A DNA stretch of 64,000 nucleotides from positions 4,650,001-4,714,000 of the forward strand of contig NC_070571.1 of the NCBI RefSeq assembly GCF_026914185.1, given 5' to 3'. Positions within the stretch are counted from its first letter, which is position 1, and each line of letters opens with the position of its first letter. The stretch comes from Puccinia triticina (taxonomy: Eukaryota > Basidiomycota > Pucciniomycetes > Pucciniales > Pucciniaceae). This document shows, one piece after another, positions 1 through 9,904 of the stretch. The notes below the pieces were generated by a model, which saw only the letters and a list, made by a program, of their open reading frames with translations, was not told where the DNA came from and did not search any database. A program made the position numbers and the translations under genes.

Positions 1-572
1 CCCCTATTATGTAAGTTGGCTGGCAGTTGCTTGAATTCTCTATGGAAGAGAGTTTTTATTGCTACTTTAGATCATTCTATTGATCAGGAAGAATGATTGT
101 TTCAGTTAAAGAAAAAATTTCATCACATATTTATTTAAATTCAAGTCTTTCTTTTCTTGATTAAGCCTGAGAATGGAAAGATCAAGAAGAGGGATGTTTA
201 GACTGATGATAATAACTATTTTCTCAAGTTGGAGTGCAACTGATACTCATTGATCACATTGTCTATTTGCTTTGACAGCTCAAATAATTAATATCTGTAT
301 GATCTTTATTGCCTCATTACTATTGACCTTCTTTAGCAGGACACATGTGCCTTTAGATACAAAACTCATTTGTTCTTACCTTATTTTGTTACAAGAAAAT
401 CTATCAAAGATGTAATAGCTTACAAGAAATCCAGTTGTTACATAAATTGTTTACGCTGTTCACCCGCTGGAGACCTAGACGCGACCCATTTTGATTAGCT
501 GCAGGGGCGGATTGGCTAGCGTTATGATTCAGATGAGCTTGGTGTGCCCAGGAATGATTTGATTCTGTAAGC
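1..572. other. AT-rich intergenic stretch, nothing recognised
   Basis: I see no long open frame, splice-linked exon set or clear repeat here. The sequence is AT-rich and ends where a repeat shared with 30.7 kb begins. Confidence 0.5.
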
Positions 573-762
573 ATTTTGTTGGAATATATGCTTCAAGCTC
601 CATTTGAGGGGCCAAGTTATATGATCTAATATCCAAATACCACCAGTAAGACCCACTGTGTGTTTAGCTAAGTGTTATAAGAGCAGCTCTCATGAATGTA
701 GAAGGTCGTGGGTTCAAATCCCACAACACACAATTCTTTTCACCTGAGTAATTTCAACACAT
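573..762 (+). repeat. ~190-bp repeat containing a tRNA-like sequence; second copy at 30,725-31,322
   Basis: About 190 bp, beginning near TTGGAATATATGCTTCAAGC and ending near AATTTCAACACAT, recur in the same orientation at 30,725-31,322 with a few substitutions. The second copy is interrupted by a 408-bp CACTA-like element, so this copy is a paralogous empty site. The tRNA-like sequence lies in the 3' half and is followed by a T-rich stretch (TTCTTTT) that could stop RNA polymerase III. It could be a tRNA-derived SINE or a duplicated tRNA pseudogene with flanks. Confidence 0.7.
658..732 (+). pseudogene. tRNA-like sequence (tRNA pseudogene or SINE head)
   Basis: A 7-bp acceptor stem pairs perfectly (GTGTGTT with AACACAC). 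The T arm is intact (GTGGG, loop TTCAAAT, CCCAC) and carries a consensus B box, GGTTCAAATCC. A D-arm-like A box starts TAGCTAAGTG. The anticodon arm does not pair properly, so no anticodon or amino acid can be given. Together with the second copy at 31 kb this fits a decayed tRNA or tRNA-derived SINE. Reading only; no covariance model was run. Confidence 0.55.
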
Positions 763-924
763 TATCAGTACAGATGCTCTCAGTGAAGTTGGCTAAACCC
801 TGTGAATACTTGATATTCATGCTTCCATATGCATACGCAATATTCAATTTCATAGTTGTTATGTATCAATCATTACCTATGATGCATGACAAACATACAC
901 AATTTGCATATGCAATATTCATAG

Positions 925-1190
925 TTTGTTGGGGCAGGCTAAATGCACACCAAAGATTTACTTCATGCACACCAAAAATGGAGTGAACAGTAGTTCACTC
1001 CAAAATTTTTGGTGTGCACATGTGTCCACTCCAAAATTTTTGGAGTGGATGATGGTATACTCCAAAAATCCCCAAAAATTGGAGTGCCCAACCATGCACT
1101 CCAAAATTTTTGGAGTGAACACCAGGGCACTCCACAACCAGCACTCCTCCCATCATGAATGGCTGGTCTGGACTCTGCGCTGCCCACGGA
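925..1190. repeat. CACTCC/GGAGTG palindrome module (inverted copy at 30,430-30,690)
   Basis: A run of short palindromes of the form CACTCCAAAA-TTTTGGAGTG separated by 15-25 nt. The whole block is the reverse complement of 30,430-30,690, including the flank GTCCAGACCAGCCATTCATG-like segment near 1160-1180. Related modules lie at 6,370-6,615, 9,590-9,880 and 16,340-16,605. Reading frames across it are repeat artefacts. Confidence 0.75.
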
Positions 1191-1204
1191 GGGCAGTACA
1201 TATC

Positions 1205-1240
1205 CCTCTCAATGACCAGCACAGACTGGTCATTGAGAGG
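1205..1240. repeat. Perfect 15-bp hairpin of the GACCGG/CCGGTC family
   Basis: CCTCTCAATGACCAG at 1205-1219 and CTGGTCATTGAGAGG at 1226-1240 are exact inverted copies around the six-base loop CACAGA. This is an isolated unit of the hairpin family that forms arrays elsewhere in the window. Confidence 0.85.
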
Positions 1241-1261
1241 ACAGACACAGCCCTCTCAACA

Positions 1262-1500
1262 ACAATGCAACTATTACGCTAAAAGTAATAAGAGGCGCTA
1301 AAAATATAGTGTAGCGCTGGCCGCTAATAATCTGGGCAGTTAGTGATGGTGGTAGCGGTCCAGCGCTACATATAGCGCGTAGCGTAGCAACACCCTTGCT
1401 ACATCATTTCCCTGCTCCGTGTAGTTTAGCGTTTTGAAGGTGCTAACGCTAAAAATAGCTGTATTTTAGCGCCAAAGCTGCTACACCTGCTGAAACATTG
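1262..1500. repeat. TAGCGCTA-rich palindromic repeat
   Basis: Many copies of TAGCG/CGCTA in both orientations occur in about 240 bp, some forming short palindromes such as GTAGCGCT. A related block lies at 16,635-16,870, again beside a GACCGG hairpin block. No coding potential is apparent. Confidence 0.55.
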
Positions 1501-1589
1501 AGCTGGAGGTCTATTTTTTTCCCAGATTAGATAATGACCACCAATTATTCAATAATTACCACCAATCATTCAATAATTACCTCTAATTG

Positions 1590-2010
1590 TTTAGGGGCAG
1601 GCTAAATCCACACCAAAAAATTACTACATCCCACTTTCTTAAATCCACAGAATTCTAGACCTGCAGATCTAAGTTTTGGGGTGTTTTTTTCTCAAAAGAT
1701 GGGGCAAAAAATGCCCCTTTATCTCACTTGGCACGTTGAATATCCCCAAAGACCCGAAGGCCCTATGGATGACCCTCCAGCTGTGCCGGAGCAACGCGCA
1801 AAAGAGGGCCGGTTGGTAAACTAGCCAGGGAGGGCCTAACCAAGCAGTTAGGGGGCTCCCAGGGAGGGGGCGGACAAAACCGAATCCCCTGCGGATCCAC
1901 CAACTCCATAACCTCCTCTTTATATACTCACGCACATAACCTACCACGCACCGGCTGTTTCCCCGAATCCACAGCTATGCCACACTTGCTCCTATGATAT
2001 TACCGCCCGT
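1590..2010 (+). repeat. Diverged copy of a promoter-bearing mobile-element segment
   Basis: The segment beginning near ATCTAAGTTTTGG and ending in a TATA-like CTTTATATACTCACGC stretch resembles, in order, 6,690-7,050 and the inverted segment 10,750-11,220. Shared landmarks are the GGGCCGG block, the 'CCAGGGAGGGG' block and the terminal TATA-like region. It is probably the end or promoter of a mobile element. It directly precedes the HECT pseudogene, so that fragment may lie inside the element. Confidence 0.5.
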
Positions 2011-2250
2011 TTCGCCAAACCACAGCCAGGCCACACCTTGTCCTACACTACCGTCACCGCCCCGGTGGCGCCACACTTGCAGCACAACTCAACATGTCAC
2101 TCCTGTCACCCTGAACTCCCATGTGCACGACAATTCAGAAATGGCCCAATGCCACGCTCACCCACAACAGGCGCATCCCTCTCCATTCTAACCCTGGCGC
2201 AGCCCGTCTCGCGCTGTAGATGCCAGTCTCCCCCGCCAACTCTATCCAAC

Positions 2251-3466
2251 CCATTCTACTGTCTCTTTGAGGACTTGGCTGTCAACAACTATACCCTCGT
2301 GCGTCTCTCTCAAAAACTCACAGATCCTTTTTCCCCCACTCACTTTCCTTCTGTTATGCAGCAAATCAATCCCCACAGAGGGGTGAACACTGAGCATCTC
2401 AATTGATCCAAATTCATTGGTCGCATGCTTGCCTTTGCTATCTTCCATAGGTTTGTCTATATTGTCTTTCTCTCTTTTGATGTTTGACACTGAGGTTGTT
2501 TTTCTAGGAGGTTCCTGGATGTGTATTTCATCACAAGTTTCTACATGATGATCCTCAAAACTCAAGAAGGTTGCTCCTGCTGACATGAAGAGTGTGAAGC
2601 CGAGATAATTGACATGGATGATGTAAGTTTGTGTTTATATGGGGAAAGAAGGACGGTGGTCTGAAGTAAATGTTTTCTTGTAGGGAGAACGACATCACGG
2701 ATGTCCTTGAGAGTTTGTTGTTGGTCCAGGTCGAGAAGTTTGGCAAAGTAACGATAGATATGAAGAAGAGCCGCCGCAACATACAGGTGACTGAGGGGAA
2801 CACAAGAGAGAGTACATTGAGTTGATTACTCAATGGCGGGTCGGGAAGCGAGTGGTGGAGCAATTCCCGGCGTTCTTGAGCGGCTTCCACAAGCTGATCC
2901 CGTAGAAACTGATCAACGTCTTTGACAAGCGCGAGCTCGAGCTACCAATCGGGGGGATGTTGGACATTGACATGGACGACTGGATCAAACACACCAATTA
3001 TCGGGGATATCAGCCCGACGAACAAGTCATCAAGTGGTTCTGGCAAGCCTCCGCGCCTGGCCTGCCGAGAAAAAATCCCGCTTGCTCCATTTCACCACTG
3101 GTCAGTCCCCCTCCCCCTCACCCTTGTTTTTTTTTGTGGGAAAATGGGCGGGCTGAGAGACGCACATTCACTTTCTCCCCCCTCAGTTAGGTACATCTAG
3201 GATCCCCGTTAACGGGTTCCAAGATCTCCAAGGATCTGATGGCCCTCGTCGATTCACGATCAAGAAAGCAGGTGAAATCACCCAGTTGCCTAAGTCACAT
3301 ACATGCTTCAGCAGGTTCGACTTGCCCCGCTATCCCACCTCCAACAAGGTAAAGTTCCCCCCTCCCTTCATCCTTCTTTTTGATGTGCTTGTTTGAGGTT
3401 TGTTGGGATGATAGGTTGGAGCGGAACATCAGCTTGGCAACCGCGGAAACTCTTGGTGTGTCTCCC
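2251..3466 (+). pseudogene. HECT-domain E3 ubiquitin ligase (Rsp5/NEDD4-type) 3'-terminal fragment, pseudogene
   Basis: Translated pieces in order match the HECT domain of Rsp5/NEDD4 ligases: [109 protein letters not shown] and [14 protein letters not shown]. The catalytic-Cys block (HTCF) is still recognisable, and the last exon ends NISLATAETLG. Apparent introns are retained at about 2299-2359, 2442-2507, 2627-2680, 3101-3186 and 3349-3414, so this is a genomic copy rather than a retrocopy. Lesions include an in-frame TGA (2404-2406), a TAG (2903-2905) and frameshifts near 2570, 2808 and 3050. Only about the last 250 residues are present; no WW or C2 domains are seen. Rsp5-type enzymes ubiquitinate membrane cargo, but this copy cannot. 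Confidence 0.88.
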
Positions 3467-4222
3467 TCCCTTCCTTTCTTTTGGTTTGTTCTGGGATGAA
3501 GAGCTGATTTGGGTCTCTCAATAGACGTTCTTGTAGGATTCGCGGTCGAGTGACACGGCGACGACTGTACCAGTGCCTGACGACGGGCTGCCCCACGGTA
3601 GCCCGACGCGTGCCCCATTGGCGTCGGGTTGTCAGTCCGAGGGAGCCAAAATCGCTCTTGTGGTGTATCCTGACTCCTTTGAGACCCAAAACGAGAGCGA
3701 CTGATCCTATGGTTCGTTGGACGAGGTGGTACTCCTAGCTGCTGCTGAGGTGGGTATTCAGATGCCGGAAAGGTATACCGCCTCCCCCTGACTGATGTTA
3801 ATGGCTGGTTTATCATTTGACAAATAGCAGTTTGCCGAGCCAGACTCCCCCGGCCCGTCATCTGTTCCTCCAGGCACAGACTTGGGTGCCTCAGTCCCAT
3901 CTCCAGCCCCTGACACCCCCTTGGATGTCATAAAGAGTGTTTTTAAGACTTGTGAGATTCCCTCTCCTCTAATCCTAGCGACTTGGCAATCTTTAGCCCT
4001 TACCGGAAAACTGATTGGAATGGCTTTCAGATGGGTCTGCTCGACCCTCATCCCCAAACCCAGCTGCAAAGAGGATGCGATTGTCTTTGGGTACGTGCAT
4101 TTCATACCCTTGCTTGGGCTGCCCTCGCAGCTGACAGCTTCTTCATCTTCAGATGGTAAAAAGAATACCAAGTTGGATCTTCCCCGGCCAACGCCATTTA
4201 TGCCGGTTAAGGAGAATTTCAG
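3467..4222 (+). other. Intron-rich gene-like DNA, no reliable model
   Basis: This stretch follows the HECT pseudogene. It contains open segments, for example one from ATG 3882 running to 4499, and candidate splice sites (donor GTACGT at 4091; acceptors near 4152 and 4222). Frames cannot be connected in phase to the exon set that starts at 4223. It may be the 5' part of the next gene, decayed or mis-modelled. Confidence 0.3.
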
Positions 4223-5595
4223 TCGCGTTTCGGCTTCAGAACATGCGCAACCTCTGATTCTGCCGACGATCCCCAAGAACTCTCCTCTCCCAGCTACCAC
4301 GCAAAATACGACTCGTCCACCTTTGACTTCAGCAATCACTCGGCAATCCGAAGGCCTTCGAGCCCCGGGGCTGCCTCCTCCAATGGAAGAGAGCCGGTTA
4401 AAATCATCTTCATGCCCCCGGCTGGCAATGCCTCTACTGCTGACTCTGGCTCAACTCTTCTCAGCCCATTGGAAGTCTGTGAAAATCAGGTGCCCATGAG
4501 GACATGCGATCTAACCCCCGGAGCCAATCATCAAGTCACCACCGGGAGCGCCCCTGCCCTTGACGCTGCCAATCCCCTCGAGCCAGCCCCTACTCATTCC
4601 CAGTCTACTCTGGCCGCATCCCAGAGCCACGCAAGTGATCCACAGGCCGCTTGCGACTCCTCAAGAAAGAAGAAGCTTGATGAGCCGATGACAGGCATTG
4701 AGGTGTTCAGGCGTCCAATCAGCAAAAAGGGTTAGCATATCTCCATTCTCATAGATCATCACAAAATGCTGATCTATGCTTTGCTTGCTCATGTAGGCCT
4801 GCTCCGCAACATCGACCAACTGGAGATCCTGAAAGACGAGATGGAGCTCAATGAGGGTCTGGCGCATATCGCAAGGAAAGCTGTCAATAATTCCCCTCTC
4901 TTCCTTCCAATAGTCAAGGAGGTCATTGCCTACCGAGTCAAGAATTGCTTCGATAATGGCGGTTTCAGGGTCGGCACTTTCAAGCTCAAAAGGAGTTCTC
5001 CGGAGTTTCTGGCACTCTTTGAGGCAGCTAACACCAAGGAGTTTGCATCAGTCATCCGCTGCAGTAAGTCTCTGGCCTCCACAAAGCTCCCCACCCCTAT
5101 TCGGTGGTGCTAACATTTGTCCGACCACTCAGGCCCCCGCCTCACCCAGATCGATGGTGATGATGTTTTTTTTAGCAACAAGGACTTGATCGACTTCGAC
5201 TCAATTGCAGAGCTCGCAAAGGCAAAGAAAAACCCGGAAATTGACGCTTCGTGGCGCTCGCTTATTGCCCTCATGCAAAGGTCGAAAACCTCTGAGAATG
5301 AGGAGTACAGTCCCCAGGAACAAGGCATGAAACTATCAGTCGGCAAGGTCCATACACTACTTCAATCCTGTATCGGTCAGATTGCTAGCGGTTGCAAACC
5401 TGTGGTAGAGGCTGCTCCTTCCGCGGACGACACGATTGCCGGCGGCCTCAAGATCATGTGTGAGAAAGCGTCCCACTTCAGGGCTGGTGCCCAAGGAACC
5501 TCGAATCACCGTGGTAATGGTCTCCATTTTCTGCAAGAGCGAGTTTGGGAGTCTCTGATTGCGCTCATATTGATGGATTACTCGGTTGAAAGTCA
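4223..5595 (+). CDS. Unrecognised multi-exon hypothetical protein (5' end not resolved)
   Basis: Three exons connect in phase: 4223-4730, 4797-5063 and 5133 to about 5590. Introns are 4731-4796 (GTTAGC...GTAG) and 5064-5132 (GTAAGT...CTCAG). Exon 1 is Ser/Pro-rich and ends near EVFRRPISKKG. The later exons code a mostly helical, charged region including NIDQLEILKDEMELNEG, FRVGTFKLKRSSPEFLALF and LTQIDGDDVFF. I do not recognise the family. No start codon can be tied to exon 1 without breaking phase, and the 3' end runs into a 16-G tract. It is either a low-conservation rust gene or a captured, decaying fragment lying between repeat modules. Confidence 0.45.
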
Positions 5596-5602
5596 AGAAA
5601 AA

Positions 5603-5618
5603 GGGGGGGGGGGGGGGG
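5603..5618 (+). repeat. 16-nt poly-G tract
   Basis: An uninterrupted run of 16 G follows AAGAAAAA. It is likely to be length-variable and is a possible sequencing or assembly weak point. Confidence 0.9.
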
Positions 5619-5639
5619 AGAGTTGTGGCTCTGCGCTCC

Positions 5640-6335
5640 TCTGTTGCCTCGTGCTCGTTGTTGTCTCTTCTCTCTCCTCTTCCTATCTCACATCTACATA
5701 TGCACCCCCACCCACAGACACTACATATATATCTATATGAACAGATCCTTTCCACAGTCACAGGTCTCATGCTGTGTTGCTTTGCGCGTCGGCCCCCTCG
5801 ACTCCTGCGTCACACGCCAGGGGACAGGATACTACAATTTCTAATCCTTATCTATTACCTCAGGTGGAATACATACGTTTCTTCTGGTCTTCATTTGTGG
5901 GCCATGTATCTTTACTCAATAATATTAGTAAACTGACTTTTGTTGAAACCTTTCTCTTGTCTTTCTCACGCTTTTTGTTGTTGAATGATGGCCTGAATGT
6001 ACACGCATATTTCTCAGTTTTTGTAAAACTTAAAACATTAATGATATAGAGAATGACCATGACTTTAGCATTTTTATTATTGTTCTGTTGATATATATAC
6101 ACATCTTTATTTTTTGATTGATTCTTCTGCTTTGAGTTCTGAAAAGAATCCGGAAGCAAATGAGACAAATTTTCTTCTGCTGCGAGTGCTCAAAAGAATC
6201 TGGGCAAGCAAATAAGATGTATCTGTGGGCTTTTTTCTGATTTGAGTACTGAAAAGAATCCGGGCAAGCAAATAAATTCAATCTGGAAAGTGCTGCTATA
6301 ACCCATCTGGAAATTAATTTGTGAGGCACACTAAC
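5640..6335. other. No gene seen
   Basis: This is T-rich, then AT-rich DNA with only short frames. A roughly 45-60-bp segment about GAATCCGGGCAAGCAAATA is repeated three times between 6110 and 6270, always following a TCTGA/TCTGCT-type stretch. No exon set is supported. Confidence 0.5.
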
Positions 6336-6337
6336 AC

Positions 6338-6620
6338 CACCCTGCGGCGGCGTAGCCGCTTTAAACTCTAGTCCACTCCAAAAATGGAGTGAACAGTAGT
6401 CCACTACAACTTTCATTGGAGTGAACCATAGTCTACTCCAAATTTTGTTGGAGTTAACAAAATTACACTCCAAAAAAGCCTGTTTTTTGGAATGTACCCA
6501 TGATGCACTCCAAAAATTTTGGAGTAAACCCAATTCCACTCCAAAAATATTTTCTCCAAGGTAAAATGATTCATTTTTTTGGAGTGCACAGATTTTCACA
6601 CCAAATTTATTGGAGTGGTT
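6338..6620. repeat. GGAGTG palindrome module preceded by a CTAGAG-type end
   Basis: At 6342-6372 is a copy of the GCGGCGTAGCCGC...CTAG end motif also seen at 9178-9209 and, inverted, at 9422-9453. It is followed by a run of CACTCC...GGAGTG palindromes. The run 6,370-6,615 is the reverse complement of 16,340-16,605, with matching spacer lengths and sequence. Confidence 0.7.
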
Positions 6621-6689
6621 TTCAACAGTATTGCAGTAAAAGAAGTCAGGGTTCTTAAAGAGGAATGAAACCTTATGTCAGCATCATCC

Positions 6690-7050
6690 AAGTTTATTAA
6701 ATTCACAAAAACATGGCAGAAAAGATCTAAGTTTTGGCGTGCAGCCACATGGTGGCCACTGTTGAATAGATTACCCCCGAACACTATGTGCCATGGATAG
6801 ACCCTTCAGCTTGTGACAGTGCAACAAGCAAAAAAGGGCCAGCATTTTTTATTCTCAAGCAGGGGCCTATCCAAGCGAAGTAGGGGGCCTGCAGGGAGGG
6901 GCCAGGACGAAACCGGAACCCCTGGGGGGACAATTGACAGCAGCCCCCTCCTTAAATACTCATGCTCAGCCCATCCATAGCCAGCGAGTCGTGACTCTTC
7001 CAAAGACTCTAGCTGCATCCTGCGCCACAGCTCCCATATCCTCGCCAACG
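6690..7050 (+). repeat. Promoter-bearing element arm, inverted relative to 10,750-11,220
   Basis: From TTTATTAAATTCACAAAAAC through the GCCGCCCAGT area the sequence is the reverse complement of 10,750-11,220 at high identity. It includes CATGGCAGAAAAGATC, the GCAACAAGCAAAAAAGGGCC block and a TATA-like TAAATACTCATGCTC. The two arms face each other about 3.7 kb apart, as expected of LTR-like ends or long terminal inverted repeats in opposite orientation. A third, diverged copy is at 1590-2010. Confidence 0.75.
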
Positions 7051-7270
7051 CCACGCCGCCCAGTACACCCCAAAAAAACCGTTGACACTCTATGCCCTCG
7101 CCGGATTGGATGGCTAGCCAACAGAAGTCAATACCCGGCGCTTCCTGGCCATCCTCCAACCCCCCTCGCGCCTCAAGATTTTCCCTGCCAACCTCCCAAT
7201 GGACCCCACTCAACCTGTCCTTCTGCCCCTTCTCCTCATCTGACGACAGCTTCCTCCTCCTCCTTGGCCA

Positions 7271-8250
7271 GTGTCACCAGTGTTGCCCGACCAACGGTAT
7301 CAAGGCCCTCCCCTTCTCGTTTCCCTGCCCCCCTCGCCTCAGCGCGGAGACCTTGGCCCAGCCCGGGCCCAGTTCGTGGGCATCAAGGCCAACGTCACTG
7401 GCTGGCTGTACATGAAGCAACCCACCTTGATCCCTTGGCTCTTGCTGAACGGGATTAGCTCAACGGACACCTCAAGGATGTACAACCCTGTCTGCCTGAT
7501 CAACCAGAACAACAAGAGTATCATGAACACCCCAATCCAGCTGTACCTCCACCCGGTGGCTGCGGGCAAAAGCCGCCACAAACTGATGAGCTCGCAGGCG
7601 GGAGTAGGGGGGAAGGGACACATTGAAGTTCCCAGCGAATTAATGGAGACGTTCTAAATACGGGCCCAATGAGGTGCTGCCCTGCTGGGCTTCAAACAGA
7701 GCGCAAGGGACAGGAACCTGCTCTCGTCCATGGGCACTGACCATCAATGTGGCCAAGGAGGTCAAGTGTCCCTGGGAGCCAAGCTCTTGCCCCGTGCCCA
7801 TTGAGCACCTCTGGCCCACGCCCCTCTAACAGCAGCAGCAGCCCAGGAAATGCGGCCTGATGGTCCGGGCGACGGCCTTGACGCCAAATCTGAAGCACTC
7901 TTTTAAGGGAAAGATCCGTGTCAGTCTCCCCAAAAATCCTCAATCCACCACCACCACTACCAGCCTGTCTGTTCCAGATGAAACGGCTCAACTCCCACCG
8001 CAAGACCTCCTGCCCCTCCCTGGACTAAATCAAGCTTGCCTGGTTGCACAACCAGGACAGACTGGCGGAGATCTTTGATGACTCCGAGGTCTTCACACTT
8101 GTTGAACGCGCCCGCAAATGCAGACTCAAGACCCTTGTACATTGCCAGTGCGGCGTCTCTGGCTCTGCTACCTTTGTCATTGGTAATTGCATGTACAAGA
8201 CTCTCTTACATTTTGAGAAGTTACAGCTCTCAATAAGGATGCATGATGTT
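7271..8250 (+). CDS. Unrecognised gene-like fragment(s)
   Basis: An open frame ends at 7657 and includes QFVGIKANVTGWLYMKQPT and NPVCLINQNNKSIMNTPIQL. A second open piece near 8044-8253 includes EIFDDSEVFTLVERARKCRL. Their composition looks protein-like (balanced, non-repetitive) rather than an artefact, but I recognise neither and no splice model joins them. They lie downstream of the element arm at 6,690-7,050, so they may be element-encoded or captured sequence. Confidence refers to the presence of some real coding ancestry. Confidence 0.3.
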
Positions 8251-8254
8251 TAAT

Positions 8255-9175
8255 ATTTTTTTAAAGAGAAGTTACACTGGGCTAAGCCTAACATGGTACA
8301 TCCCCACATCCTCTTCTCATTTACCCAACATCTAACTTGTTTTGCTCCTTATTTTTGTTTCTTGAATAGGGGTTGATTTAATAGCCGCGTTCCTATATGC
8401 TGGGCTAGACACCACACAGGAAATCACTCTGCACCAATGCAGACTAATGTCCCGTTGACTATATTTCTGAGGAAATAAAGAACAGAAGCTCAAAAAAAAC
8501 ATGACATAAATGTTTTATTGATACATGATACATCTGATGATACGTAGATGAATTTCTTCCTGGATTTTTACAATGTTGCCCTGTGTATTGTGTGGAAATA
8601 TTTACCATTTTAAACTTGAAAAACTTCAAAGATTGTACCATTATAGATTAGGCAGTGCATGTATTGGCAACATTCCAATCATTTGGAGAATGGAGAAAAA
8701 TTCTGCGCAAGGTAAATGTTGGGTGTACCCACAAGCTGATTTGAATCTTAAGGATGAGCTACATTGTTGTGTGAAATTGAATCTGTGGATAACTTTATAT
8801 TTTGCTACTTTGTAAAATCTAAATAACATATGACAAGTGTTTTGATGTGATTCCTATTACATGAGATGATTGAGATTAACAAGGCTTGGATAGCCAGGGA
8901 GGTCAAACATCCCAAATTTGAGAGGTGAAGCATTAAATTTTTTCCTCTATTGCTGTGGGGCCAAATTTGAAAATCTCAAGAACCACAATTTACATGATTG
9001 CATTCAATTCTCCTGAATTGTGACACACCCAGTCCATGCTTGCCCTGCTGCAGGAAAACTTGCTGTTGAGATTTTGCTGTCACAGGCAAGTGGGGGGGGG
9101 ATATTAGTGATACATATTGGAGGGCTAATGAGGTGGCTTGGATAGCTATTTGGCAGAACAGGAGGCTGGATTGGT
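8255..9175. other. AT-rich stretch, no gene seen
   Basis: Short frames only (under 85 codons) on both strands. A C-free G run occurs near 9092-9100. No repeat relationship inside the window was noticed. Confidence 0.5.
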
Positions 9176-9177
9176 GC

Positions 9178-9453
9178 CCTGCAGCGGCGTAGCCGCCTTG
9201 GCCTCTAGTATGTGTATTTAAAACACATCAAAAATGATGTATGTAAAATGTTTTCAGTTTCTACAATGACTAAAACCTGAACCAGAAATAAATTCAAGGG
9301 TATTAAATTTGGTTGGTTCATGTCACCTGCCTACTACTGCCCTAAAGTTTTCCTGGTACTCCACCCCAAAAACTTGGAATATACATTTTCAAAGTTACAT
9401 GCAAGTTTCAATTGTACAGACTAGAGGCCAAGGTGGCTTTGCCGCTGCAAGCA
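9178..9453. repeat. Pair of ~32-bp inverted repeats around a 212-bp spacer
   Basis: CCCTGCAGCGGCGTAGCCGC...CCTCTAG (9178-9209) is mirrored by CTAGAGGCC...GCCGCTGCAAG (9422-9453) with a few mismatches. A third copy sits at 6342-6372. The motif itself contains the palindrome GGCGGCTACGCCGC. It may be the termini of a short foldback element or two element ends meeting head to head. Confidence 0.6.
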
Positions 9454-9579
9454 TAGTCCCCTAACCAGATGGCTCCCTGCCTTTGGTTTTTATCTCTCTT
9501 TGACAGTGAAGGGGTTTTTTTCTTGTGGAAATACCTTCAATTAAATTTTGATGATGTGCTGGATTTATTTAGGGTCAGC

Positions 9580-9885
9580 CTAAATGCACTCCAAAATTTT
9601 ACTTTGTGCACTCCACCTTTTCGGCTTTGGGGGGCCAGCACTCCAAAAAATCTGGAGTGCCTTAATCTTGTACTCCCAAAACATGGAGTCTCCAGATGGG
9701 CACTCCATGTTTGTTGGAGTACACAACTGGGTAATCCAAAATTTACCAAAATAGGGGAGTGCAGCTAGATGCACTCCAAAAAAAATGGAGTGCAAGCCCA
9801 AGCACTCCACCTTTTCAGCAAAGGATTTTGGCTTTGCACTCCAGCTGGCAAATACCAAATGGAGTGCATTGGGGTGCACTCAAGT
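9580..9885. repeat. GGAGTGCA palindrome module
   Basis: About ten alternating CACTCC and GGAGTG motifs occur at 25-35 bp spacing, for example CACTCCATGTTTGTTGGAGT. It is the same family as the modules at 0.9, 6.4, 16.4 and 30.5 kb but the least similar in detail. It leads directly into the hairpin array that follows. Confidence 0.65.
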
Positions 9886-9904
9886 CCTCACTGGCCATTG
9901 GAGT

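Noticed and set aside
5586..5936. Open frame across the poly-G tract
   Set aside because: Begins in low-complexity sequence, T-rich afterwards, with no motif or splice continuity.
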